From NCBI RefSeq assembly GCF_014692505.1, contig NZ_JACNYK010000003.1, forward strand, positions 1-64,000: DNA of 64,000 nucleotides. Direction: 5' to 3'. The notes under the pieces are model-generated. The model saw only the letters and a program-made list of their open reading frames with translations. It made no database searches and was not told where the DNA came from. The position numbers and the translations under genes were made by a program. This document shows positions 1 through 7,350 of this stretch, in pieces. Within the stretch, counting starts at the first letter, position 1, and each line of letters begins with the position of its first letter. This DNA is from Sphingobacterium arenae. Its GTDB lineage: Bacteria > Bacteroidota > Bacteroidia > Sphingobacteriales > Sphingobacteriaceae.

Positions 1-87
1 CTACCTCTTCCCATTCCGAACAGAGCAGTCAAGCCCGCCAGAGCCGATGGTACTGCCGTAACAGGTGGGAGAGTAGGTCGGTGCCGA
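1..87 (+). rRNA. rrf: 5S ribosomal RNA, 3' portion (partial)
   Basis: The first bases match the conserved 5S rRNA body: the CCATTCCGAACAG segment near position 11 and the GGGAGAGTAGGTCGGTGCC segment near position 67. The 5' end lies outside the window, so this is the tail of an rRNA operon. The 3' boundary is estimated to within a few bases because its pairing partner is missing. A strong terminator follows directly. Confidence 0.93.
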
Positions 88-98
88 TCTTTATACAG

Positions 99-130
99 AG
101 CCCCTGCAGCATATGCAGGGGCTTTTTTTA
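99..130 (+). terminator. Rho-independent terminator of the rRNA operon
   Basis: A perfect 10-bp GC-rich stem (AGCCCCTGCA, 99-108, pairing with TGCAGGGGCT, 114-123) with a five-base loop is followed by a run of T. It sits immediately after the 5S rRNA, as expected for the end of an rrn transcript. Confidence 0.93.
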
Positions 131-172
131 TGGACGGATATCAAAGTTCGTTCATTACTCGCTACTAATTAT

Positions 173-180
173 TACCTTTG
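173..180 (+). promoter_or_regulatory. Bacteroidota -7 promoter box TACCTTTG
   Basis: The octamer fits the Bacteroidota TAnnTTTG -7 consensus. It ends six bases before the ATG at 187, so the transcript would be leaderless or nearly so. No clear -33 TTG is visible. Confidence 0.5.
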
Positions 181-186
181 CAGGAG

Positions 187-1131
187 ATGAGTACTTTACT
201 AGATAGCGGCATAAAACCGTACAATCATTATGGGGCATACTTAAAAGAAAAGTATGACGGACAAAAGGTGTTTAAAGTTATCGTTGATGGAAACTTTACG
301 TGTCCTAATCGGGATGGCACCAAAGGGTACGGTGGCTGCACATATTGTAATGTAGATTCTTTTACGCCTGATACTGCGCGCAAGATACCTTCTATTAAAG
401 AACAAGTTGAAAATGGTATAGCTAGAGCCCGAAATTCTTACGGGGCGGAAAAATTTATTATTTATTTTCAGCCTAACACCAATACGTATGCGCCTGCACA
501 CCTATTGAAGATGATGTATGATGAGGCGTTAAGTATCGATGAGGATAATACATTAGGTTTGTCTGTAGGCACGCGGCCGGATTGCTTGGATTTTGAAAAA
601 ATTGCCTTATTAGAGTCCTACACCGATCGTTTTGATGTTGATTTGGAAATGGGTATGGAATCTATTTATAATGATACACTGGAACGGATTAACCGGGGAT
701 GTTCGCATGACGAATTCCTCCGCGCGATGGATATGCTTAAGCAAACCAAGTTAGCGTTGTGTGTGCATACAATTTTTGGGTTTCCTTGGGAAACAGAGGA
801 AATGATGCTTCGATACGCCGATGAGATTAATCGACATCCACAGATTAAGTTTGTAAAGCTGCATCATCTTCATATTGTGGAAGGTTCAATTATGGGAACA
901 AAATATAAACGCGACCCGTTTAAACTGTTTTCTATTGAAGAATATACGGATTTCTTAGCGAAGTTTCTTCCTTTATTACGTCCTGATATTATCATTCAGC
1001 GTATTTTCGGTATTGCAGACAGGGAATTGTTAATCGCTCCGAATTGGGGGTTCCCTAAATCAAAAATACAGACGCATATCGATAAGGGGTTGGAAAGTCG
1101 TGGAGTAAAGCAGGGAAGCCAATATAAATAG
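187..1131 (+). CDS. TIGR01212-family radical SAM protein (YhcC-like)
   Basis: The 314-aa product carries the cluster-binding cysteines of the YhcC/TIGR01212 radical SAM group: C39, then the pair C51/C54 in GGCTYC. The conserved MGMESIYNDTLERINRG and FGFPWETEEMM segments of this family follow. Such proteins bind a [4Fe-4S] cluster and S-adenosylmethionine; the substrate of the family is not established. The ATG at 187 is preferred over a TTG nine bases upstream, because that TTG lies inside the promoter-like box. The gene stands alone after the rRNA terminator and converges on the MazG-like gene. Its stop codon lies inside a long shared hairpin. Confidence 0.9.
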   Translation: MSTLLDSGIKPYNHYGAYLKEKYDGQKVFKVIVDGNFTCPNRDGTKGYGGCTYCNVDSFTPDTARKIPSIKEQVENGIARARNSYGAEKFIIYFQPNTNTYAPAHLLKMMYDEALSIDEDNTLGLSVGTRPDCLDFEKIALLESYTDRFDVDLEMGMESIYNDTLERINRGCSHDEFLRAMDMLKQTKLALCVHTIFGFPWETEEMMLRYADEINRHPQIKFVKLHHLHIVEGSIMGTKYKRDPFKLFSIEEYTDFLAKFLPLLRPDIIIQRIFGIADRELLIAPNWGFPKSKIQTHIDKGLESRGVKQGSQYK

Positions 1132-1179
1132 AGTCTATTAATAGGGGCTGATTTAACCCCTATTAATAGACTCTATTTA
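1125..1179. terminator. Bidirectional hairpin containing both converging stop codons
   Basis: A perfect 23-bp inverted repeat (1125-1147 with 1157-1179, loop 1148-1156) spans the ends of two converging genes. The TAG stop of the plus-strand gene (1129-1131) pairs base for base with the stop of the minus-strand gene (1173-1175). The stem base is AT-rich and gives a weak U tract in either direction, so it probably terminates both transcripts. Confidence 0.85.
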
Positions 1180-1640
1180 TTTAGAATGCTCTTGAGATCA
1201 GCGGGGGAATAGTTTATAGATTTAAGCGTTTTATGATCACCATCGCGAAAGACTAAAAACAGTCCATCGATCTCCTTGTAGTATGATTTAACCCCTTTAT
1301 CGAGATAATGTGCTTGGGTAGCCTTTGCTTCTTCTTCTGTTTTACACGCTTTGCTCATGTTTGAACGTTGTACTTCTTCAAAGAGTGTGTTGAATTTATC
1401 TTTCAATCCAAATTCGAGAACGGCACCTGAAAGTACATATTGGATATCGCACAAAGCATCCGCGATTTCTATGATATCTTTATTCTCAATAGCTTCCTGT
1501 AATTCCTTTAGTTCTTCAGCAATTAGTGCAACGCGCAGGTTGCAACGTGTTTCCGAAGGAATAGTTGGTTCATTCAAAATAGGGTGTTGGAAGGTCTTAT
1601 GAAATTCAGCTACAGCAGTCAATGTCTTAGGATCTGTCAT
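1173..1640 (-). CDS. MazG-like nucleotide pyrophosphohydrolase
   Basis: The 155-aa protein has the all-alpha NTP pyrophosphohydrolase (MazG/PRA-PH) signature: EELKE at residues 42-46 and the downstream EIADALCD helix (E58, D61, D65). These are the acidic residues that bind magnesium and the pyrophosphate. The family removes pyrophosphate from nucleoside triphosphates or from phosphoribosyl-ATP. This copy is longer than HisE and is not near his genes, so a nucleotide-pool cleaning role is more likely. The C-terminal 60 residues (ending SILNK) are a Lys-rich extension of unknown role. It converges with the radical SAM gene. Confidence 0.8.
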   Translation of the reverse strand: MTDPKTLTAVAEFHKTFQHPILNEPTIPSETRCNLRVALIAEELKELQEAIENKDIIEIADALCDIQYVLSGAVLEFGLKDKFNTLFEEVQRSNMSKACKTEEEAKATQAHYLDKGVKSYYKEIDGLFLVFRDGDHKTLKSINYSPADLKSILNK

Positions 1641-1686
1641 ATTATAAATGTCAAAAGTTAAAATTTGTTATCTAAAGATGTTTCGC

Positions 1687-2832
1687 TTATTTGATAAAAT
1701 GTTTTAATTGGATGAGTTCCCTTTCTTCTATGTACCGCCATCTTCCACGTGGTAAATCTTTTTTTGTTAGGTTGGCGTAAACAACACGATCTAATTTAAC
1801 AACTTCGTAATCCAATGATTCAAAGATACGTCTAACTACCCTGTTTTTACCGGAGTGGATTTGAATACCGATTTCGTTTCTACCACCTCCTTGTACATAA
1901 CTTATATCATCCGGTTTAATAAAGCCATCTTCTAATTCAAGGCCAAATTGTATTTTATTAAAATCGCCCTGTGTTAAATTTTTGTTTAACTCCACATGAT
2001 ATATTTTACTAATATTATTCCGAGGATGGGAAAGCTTTTCTGCTAACGCCCCGTCGTTTGTAAGCAATAACAAACCTGTAGTATTTCTGTCAAGACGGCC
2101 TACAGGATATATCCTTTCTTTTGTTGCTTTTGCAACCAGTTGCATGACGGTTTTGCGCTCTTGTGGATCGTCCGTGGTCGTGATAAAGTCTTTGGGTTTG
2201 TTCAAGAGTACATAGACCATTTTTTCGCGTTTCAATCGCTCTCCGTTATATCTTATTTCATCTTTAGCGGGATCGACTTTTGTGCCCAATTCGGTCACGA
2301 CTTCACCATTGACCATTACTACGCCAGATTCAATTAGTTCATCCGCCTTACGACGTGAGCATACTCCAGCATTGGAGATATAACGGTTTAAACGGATTAA
2401 GCCGTCATCTTTGGGTTCCGCAGTAGCGATTTTTTTTCTTGGGTATGACGGTTTATATGTCTCTTTATTTTTGAATTTATCTTTATTGTTACCGTCAAAT
2501 CGATTGAACGACCCTTTTCCTGCATTATCAAACTTCTTGAAACCATCACGATTTCTTTTTTCTTCTTTCTGGAAAGGATTTTCGGAATTTCTCTTTATAA
2601 GTTTATCAAATTTATTAGAGGAACGATTGGAATTATCTATTCTGTCTTTTTTTTCAAACTTGCTGAAAGGGTTGGATTTCTTGTTGTCTTCATCTTCGAA
2701 TCTGGACTTTTTAAATTCATTTGTGGAAGACGGCCTTTGTGGGCGACCATTTTTTGAGCGGAAGCTTTCGGAGTTACTTCTACTTTTTCTGGAGTTGTCG
2801 TCACGACTGTTCCTTTTGTTATGGAATGGCAT
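1687..2832 (-). CDS. RluB/RsuA-family pseudouridine synthase with charged N-terminal extension
   Basis: The 381-aa protein begins with about 140 residues rich in Arg, Lys, Asn, Ser and Asp, with no predicted fold. An S4 RNA-binding domain follows (about 145-191, LNRYISNAGVCSRRKADELI) and then an RsuA/RluB/RluE/RluF catalytic domain. The motif GRLDRNTTGLLLLTNDG holds the catalytic aspartate at about residue 248. The family isomerises uridine in rRNA, and RluB-like members act on 23S rRNA helix 89. The ATG at 2832 is chosen over an upstream TTG at 2853 because that TTG is part of the -7 box. The basic extension is common in Bacteroidota homologues and may bind RNA. Confidence 0.92.
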   Translation of the reverse strand: MPFHNKRNSRDDNSRKSRSNSESFRSKNGRPQRPSSTNEFKKSRFEDEDNKKSNPFSKFEKKDRIDNSNRSSNKFDKLIKRNSENPFQKEEKRNRDGFKKFDNAGKGSFNRFDGNNKDKFKNKETYKPSYPRKKIATAEPKDDGLIRLNRYISNAGVCSRRKADELIESGVVMVNGEVVTELGTKVDPAKDEIRYNGERLKREKMVYVLLNKPKDFITTTDDPQERKTVMQLVAKATKERIYPVGRLDRNTTGLLLLTNDGALAEKLSHPRNNISKIYHVELNKNLTQGDFNKIQFGLELEDGFIKPDDISYVQGGGRNEIGIQIHSGKNRVVRRIFESLDYEVVKLDRVVYANLTKKDLPRGRWRYIEERELIQLKHFIK

Positions 2833-2850
2833 ATTTCTAAAGTTAAGACA

Positions 2851-2858
2851 CAAAGGTA
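2851..2858 (-). promoter_or_regulatory. -7 box TACCTTTG for the pseudouridine synthase gene
   Basis: Read on the minus strand, TACCTTTG fits TAnnTTTG. It lies 18 bases before the ATG at 2832 and overlaps a TTG that could be mistaken for an upstream start codon. Confidence 0.6.
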
Positions 2859-2967
2859 GCGTTTTTATTTGTCTCTAAGAAAAATATTATTGTCTCAAAA
2901 AGGTGTTAGCGTTAGTCTTATACTTTGTTTTTCGGTTTGAGAGGGGTTTGTTGAACGTCAAGGTGGT

Positions 2968-2998
2968 TTGGAAGATAAGAAAATCCTTTGTACATTTG
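2968..2998 (+). promoter_or_regulatory. Promoter with -33 TTG and -7 TACATTTG
   Basis: TTG at 2968-2970 and TACATTTG at 2991-2998 are separated by 20 bases, close to the ideal Bacteroidota sigma factor spacing. It would drive the lytic transglycosylase gene with a leader of about 80 bases. Confidence 0.65.
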
Positions 2999-3081
2999 CA
3001 GGCTAAAATTGAACCAAGCTATTTTTGATCGAAGTTAAGTTTTATCTTAATTGTCGTGGATAGATAGCAGTAAGGGAGTGA

Positions 3082-3888
3082 ATGATAAAAAAAAGAGTAC
3101 TGTGCTGCAGTATAGTTTTGTCCATGATGATTTTGTCGAAGCTATACTCCACACCAAACTCAATGGCCAAAAAGGATCCCATAAAGAGAACCTTGTTGGC
3201 GCAAATTGAGAAACAAAAAGAGGGGATAGCCTTATCGCCGGAAAGACAAAAAGAAGCGTATTACCGCTCCGTTATGTTTGCAAATGAGCAGGTTCCCCTG
3301 CACAATCCTTCTGTAGAGCGAAAGTTTGAAAGATATCTTGCTAATTTCTCGTTTCGCAAACAGCAATCGTATGATTTACATAAAAAGGCCGCAAAACATT
3401 TGCCACAGATAGCCACTATATTAAAGTCCTACGGTATTCCAGAAGATTTTAAATATGTTCCGCTTGTGGAAAGCGATATGAACCCCAAGATAATATCCCA
3501 TAAGGGGGCGGGCGGTTATTGGCAATTTATGCCAGCTACAGCGCGACTTTACGGCTTGAAAGTTAATGGGAATGTGGACGAGCGTAAGGACCTAGTCAAA
3601 TCCACCCATGCTGCAGCGCGGTATCTAAAAAGTCTATATAAAGAGTTTAATGACTGGACATTGGTAGCGGCAGCCTATAATGTAGGTGGCGGTAGCCTAA
3701 AGAATACAATACGTCGCCAAGGAGTAAACGACTATTACTACTTAAAATTGAATAGAGAGACGGGGTCTTATGTCTATAAACTGGTTTCCATGAAGCAGGT
3801 GATAGAGAATCCATATAAACATGGATATAAAAGATATGCACAAACCTATGATAAATATCAGCATCCAAATGAACGAAATTTATTGTAG
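3082..3888 (+). CDS. Lytic transglycosylase, SLT (MltD-like) domain
   Basis: The 268-aa protein has an N-terminal signal sequence (about residues 1-22) and then a helical linker. From about residue 115 it has an SLT catalytic domain: PEDFKYVPLVESDMNP contains the catalytic glutamate E130, followed by GAGGYWQFMPATARLYGL and AAAYNVGGGSL. These motifs define soluble lytic transglycosylase family 1, which cleaves peptidoglycan glycan strands in the periplasm to 1,6-anhydro products. No LysM repeat is present, so it is shorter than E. coli MltD. The start is preceded by a purine-rich AAGGGAG segment. A terminator follows, so the gene is monocistronic. Confidence 0.9.
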   Translation: MIKKRVLCCSIVLSMMILSKLYSTPNSMAKKDPIKRTLLAQIEKQKEGIALSPERQKEAYYRSVMFANEQVPLHNPSVERKFERYLANFSFRKQQSYDLHKKAAKHLPQIATILKSYGIPEDFKYVPLVESDMNPKIISHKGAGGYWQFMPATARLYGLKVNGNVDERKDLVKSTHAAARYLKSLYKEFNDWTLVAAAYNVGGGSLKNTIRRQGVNDYYYLKLNRETGSYVYKLVSMKQVIENPYKHGYKRYAQTYDKYQHPNERNLL

Positions 3889-3913
3889 TCTATAGTTTAA
3901 GGACAAGTAGAAG

Positions 3914-3946
3914 AAAAAAGGCATTCCAAACGGAAAGCCTTTTTTT
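3914..3946 (+). terminator. Rho-independent terminator
   Basis: AAAAAAGGCATTCC pairs with GGAAAGCCTTTTTT with one mismatch and a four-base loop, and the right arm merges into seven T. It ends the lytic transglycosylase transcript and insulates the cbb3 operon. Confidence 0.85.
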
Positions 3947-3980
3947 GTACATACATGTTTTGTGAGAGTGCTTATATTAA

Positions 3981-3994
3981 GTGATGAAAATCAT
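3981..3994. promoter_or_regulatory. FNR/CRP-family operator-like palindrome
   Basis: GTGATGAAAATCAT contains the perfect core TGAT-N4-ATCA, matching the FNR consensus TTGAT-N4-ATCAA except at the outermost bases. Its centre (3987.5) is about 62 bp upstream of the start site implied by the -7 box at 4039-4046, which is the class I activator position. No FNR/CRP gene is in the window. Confidence 0.5.
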
Positions 3995-4038
3995 TTTTTT
4001 ATAACGGATGTGTCATTAGAATGCCATAATGAAACAGC

Positions 4039-4046
4039 TACCTTTG
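4039..4046 (+). promoter_or_regulatory. -7 box TACCTTTG of the cbb3 operon
   Basis: TACCTTTG fits TAnnTTTG and lies 21 bases before the ccoNO start. No TTG occurs at the expected -33 position, which suits a promoter that depends on an activator. Confidence 0.6.
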
Positions 4047-4067
4047 GCTGAAATCAACTATTAAGGT

Positions 4068-6212
4068 ATGCAGCTTGAGCGATTTAAGTATGACAACAAG
4101 ATTGTGCGGAACTTCGGTATCGCAACAATTATTTGGGGCTTGGTGGGGATGTCCATCGGCCTACTCGTAGCCACGCAATTGATCTGGCCCGAGATGAATT
4201 TTCTAAATCAGTACACGACATTCGGTAGGGTACGCCCCGTACACACAAATGCGGTTGTTTTTGCTTTCGTAGGAAACGCAATCTTTATGGGCGTATATTA
4301 CTCCATGCAACGTGTTCTTAAGGCAAGGATGTTTAGCGATCTATTGAGTAAAATCCATTTTTGGGGTTGGCAATTAATTATTGTGGCTTCTGCCATTACG
4401 CTGTTGCTGGGATATACGTCTTCGCATGAGTATGCAGAAATGGAATGGCCGATCGACGTTGCTATCACGTTGATTTGGGTAGTGTTTGGAGTCAATATGT
4501 TTGGTACCATTTTGAAACGTCGCGAACGACACATGTATGTGGCGGTATGGTTCTATATCGCAACCTTTGTCACCATAGCCGTGTTGCATATTGTGAACTC
4601 TATTCAACTTCCGGTTAGCTTCTGGAAAAGTTATTATGTGTATGCCGGCGTGCAGGATGCATTAGTTCAATGGTGGTATGGACATAATGCGGTTGCTTTC
4701 TTTTTGACTACGCCGTATTTAGGTATGATGTATTACTTTTTGCCTAAAATGGCTAACCGTCCGGTGTACTCGTACAAATTGAGTATTCTTCACTTTTGGT
4801 CTTTAATATTTATTTATATCTGGGCAGGCCCTCACCATCTTCTTTATACCTCATTGCCGTCTTGGGTTCAATCCTTGGGGGTTGTTTTTTCGATCATGTT
4901 GATAGCACCAAGTTGGGGCGGTATGATCAACGGGTTATTAACGTTACGCGGAGCTTGGGATAAAGTACGTACGGAACCCATGCTAAAGTTTATGGTGGTC
5001 GCGTTAACAGCCTATGGTATGGCGACTTTTGAAGGCCCCTTATTATCGTTAAAACAAGTAAACGCTATCGCGCACTTTACGGACTGGATTGTGGCGCACG
5101 TACACGTAGGTGCATTGGGATGGAACGGCTTCTTGACATTTGCTGTTTTATATTTTATCATTCCGAAAATTTATAAAACACCATTATATTCGAAAAAACT
5201 AGCGAATGTCCACTTCTGGATCGGCACATTAGGGATTTTATTCTATGCTATCCCGATGTATTGGGCTGCTGTAGTACAGGGCCTGATGTGGAAAGAGTTT
5301 ACGCCGGAAGGGGTGTTGAAATATCCAAACTTCTTAGCTACCACCTTGGAGATTCTTCCGATGCATATGATGCGTGCTGTAGGTGGCGCGTTGTATCTAA
5401 CGGGTGTTATCATCATGACGTACAACTTAATTAAGACGATGAAAGCCGGAAAATTGGTTGCCGACGAAGCCGCTGAAGCACCTACCTTGGAACCTGTTGT
5501 CAAAAGTGAACCTACGAAGCATCGTCGTTTGGAACGCAAACCGGTTTTATTTATGGTATTAGCCTTAGTTGCTATTCTCATTGGTGGTATCGTAGAGATG
5601 ATTCCGACATTTACGATTAGTAGCAACGTTCCTAAAATTGCTTCTGTACAACCCTATACAGCACTAGAGCTTCAGGGACGTGATTTGTACATCCGGGAAG
5701 GGTGTGTCAACTGTCATTCACAAACAGTGCGACCTTTCCGTTCGGAGACCGCTCGGTACGGCGAATATAGCAAAGCAGGAGAGTTTGTTTACGATATGCC
5801 ATTCCTGTGGGGCTCTAAACGTACCGGACCGGATTTACACCGTCTTGGAGGTAAGTACCCGAATAAATGGCATTTTGATCATTTGCTGGATCCGACAATT
5901 ACTTCTCCAGAAAGTATTATGCCTGCTTATCCATGGCTAATTGAACAGACATTGAACAATAACCTTTTGGATAAAAAGATGAATGCGATGCGTGTTTTAG
6001 GTGTGCCTTATTCAGAAGAGGAAATCCAAAATGCATTAACAGATTTGCGAAAGCAAGCAGATAGGATAACAACAGATCTCGCCGCAAACCAAGTGGAAGT
6101 TCGATCTGATAGTGAGATCATCGCTATGATCGCTTATTTGCAACGTTTAGGCAAAGATATTAAAGCTGATGCACCGGAAGCAGCTGAGGAGATTGTGTTA
6201 TCAGATAACTAA
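4068..6212 (+). CDS. ccoNO: cbb3-type cytochrome c oxidase, fused subunits I and II (CcoNO)
   Basis: The 714-aa protein fuses two subunits. Residues 1 to about 480 are a multi-helix heme-copper oxidase catalytic subunit. Histidine-bearing segments VRPVHTNAVVFAF, WWYGHNAVAFF, GPHHLLYTSLP and DWIVAHVHVGALGWNGF hold the heme b, heme b3 and CuB ligands. After a linker and a further membrane helix (about 498-515), the CcoO-like part carries the c-type heme motif CVNCH at 546-550. The complex reduces O2 to water with high affinity and pumps protons. The fusion is typical of Bacteroidota. It heads an operon with ccoQ, ccoP, ccoG and ccoH and is probably induced at low oxygen. Confidence 0.97.
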   Translation: MQLERFKYDNKIVRNFGIATIIWGLVGMSIGLLVATQLIWPEMNFLNQYTTFGRVRPVHTNAVVFAFVGNAIFMGVYYSMQRVLKARMFSDLLSKIHFWGWQLIIVASAITLLLGYTSSHEYAEMEWPIDVAITLIWVVFGVNMFGTILKRRERHMYVAVWFYIATFVTIAVLHIVNSIQLPVSFWKSYYVYAGVQDALVQWWYGHNAVAFFLTTPYLGMMYYFLPKMANRPVYSYKLSILHFWSLIFIYIWAGPHHLLYTSLPSWVQSLGVVFSIMLIAPSWGGMINGLLTLRGAWDKVRTEPMLKFMVVALTAYGMATFEGPLLSLKQVNAIAHFTDWIVAHVHVGALGWNGFLTFAVLYFIIPKIYKTPLYSKKLANVHFWIGTLGILFYAIPMYWAAVVQGLMWKEFTPEGVLKYPNFLATTLEILPMHMMRAVGGALYLTGVIIMTYNLIKTMKAGKLVADEAAEAPTLEPVVKSEPTKHRRLERKPVLFMVLALVAILIGGIVEMIPTFTISSNVPKIASVQPYTALELQGRDLYIREGCVNCHSQTVRPFRSETARYGEYSKAGEFVYDMPFLWGSKRTGPDLHRLGGKYPNKWHFDHLLDPTITSPESIMPAYPWLIEQTLNNNLLDKKMNAMRVLGVPYSEEEIQNALTDLRKQADRITTDLAANQVEVRSDSEIIAMIAYLQRLGKDIKADAPEAAEEIVLSDN

Positions 6213-6223
6213 AAGGAGGACTT

Positions 6224-6418
6224 ATGTTTAAGCAAATAACAAATTTAAATGGAGATGAGATTTATCTAATCGCATCATTATGGGTCTTTCTGGTATTTTT
6301 TGTACTCGTGGCCTGTATGTTATTTTGGATGAAGAAAGATCACATCGACCATATGAAAGATATTCCTTTTGACGATGGGGAGTCGGAAAAGGGGAGTGAC
6401 CAATCATTGCAGAAATAG
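6224..6418 (+). CDS. ccoQ: CcoQ-like small cbb3 oxidase subunit
   Basis: The 64-aa protein has one membrane helix (about residues 15-37) and a short acidic cytoplasmic tail. Its size, topology and position between ccoNO and ccoP match CcoQ/FixQ, which stabilises the cbb3 complex. The sequence itself is too short for a strong family call. The start follows a good ribosome-binding sequence, AAAAGGAGG, a few bases upstream. Confidence 0.8.
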   Translation: MFKQITNLNGDEIYLIASLWVFLVFFVLVACMLFWMKKDHIDHMKDIPFDDGESEKGSDQSLQK

Positions 6419-6424
6419 AGATTT

Positions 6425-7315
6425 ATGAATACATTATTATTAGCAGCCGAAACTACTACAAGAACCTCCGAATGGGTCTTTGGGTCGGGAAATATATACA
6501 ACGATATTCTTATTATCGCCCTTATCATTGTTATGATAGCCCTTCTGGCATCAGCATTGGTGGTAAATAAGGCAATGAAATCTATTATTAACTTGACGAT
6601 GCCGCAATTGGCAGCTGAACAACAGAAGAGAAAGACTAAAAAAATAGATTGGCAGACTATCTGGGCTAAGTTGCTAAGTTTGCGACCAATCGAAGAGGAG
6701 AAAGATTTAGAAATCGACCATGAATACGATGGCATCAAGGAATTGGATAATCCCGTTCCTGCGTGGTTTAATGCTTTGTTCTATTCTACGATTACGTTTG
6801 GTGTGGTTTACTTGCTGGTTTATCATGTTTTTGGGTGGGGACCTAATCAAGACCAAGAGTATCAACGAGAAATGGCATTGGCGGAAAGGGCAAAACAGGA
6901 ATTTTTGGCCCAATCAGCAAGTCAAATCGACGAGAGTACGATAGAAGTAGACGCTACAGGTACATTGGCCGCGTCTGGGAAGGCAATCTATATGACGAAT
7001 TGTGCCGTTTGTCATGGAAACGCAGGTGAAGGAGGAATTGGTCCGAACTTGAGTGATGAATATTGGCTACATGGAGGTGATATTAAGGATGTTTTCACCG
7101 TGGTGAAATATGGTGTTCCAGAGAAAGGAATGGTGCCTTGGGAGCAGACGTTGACACCGGGGCAGATAGCGGAAGTAAGCAATTATATTATCACGTTGAC
7201 CGGTACAAATCCGCCGAATCCTAAAGAGCCCCAAGGAGAAAAGGTGACGCCGAAAGCCAATGAAGAAAGTGCTGAAGCCTCAGCAGAACCGGTGGCTGCC
7301 GAAAATGGGGCATAA
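6425..7315 (+). CDS. ccoP: cbb3-type cytochrome c oxidase subunit III (CcoP), single heme c
   Basis: The 296-aa protein has an N-terminal membrane segment and then the FixP_N motif around HEYDGIKELDNPVPAWF, followed by a second helix. One periplasmic cytochrome c domain follows, with CAVCH at 193-197 and a later GMVPW segment that can give the axial methionine. CcoP passes electrons from donor cytochromes to CcoO. Proteobacterial CcoP has two CxxCH motifs, but only one is present here. The Ala/Glu/Pro-rich tail after residue 265 is probably unstructured. It starts six bases after ccoQ. Confidence 0.95.
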   Translation: MNTLLLAAETTTRTSEWVFGSGNIYNDILIIALIIVMIALLASALVVNKAMKSIINLTMPQLAAEQQKRKTKKIDWQTIWAKLLSLRPIEEEKDLEIDHEYDGIKELDNPVPAWFNALFYSTITFGVVYLLVYHVFGWGPNQDQEYQREMALAERAKQEFLAQSASQIDESTIEVDATGTLAASGKAIYMTNCAVCHGNAGEGGIGPNLSDEYWLHGGDIKDVFTVVKYGVPEKGMVPWEQTLTPGQIAEVSNYIITLTGTNPPNPKEPQGEKVTPKANEESAEASAEPVAAENGA

Positions 7316-7350
7316 TCAGTATAAATGCGATAATTTTTATAAAAACAATC

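Noticed and set aside
2411-2878. Open frame of 155 codons on the plus strand
   Set aside because: It is antisense to the low-complexity N terminus of the pseudouridine synthase and encodes a Leu/Ser-rich shadow.
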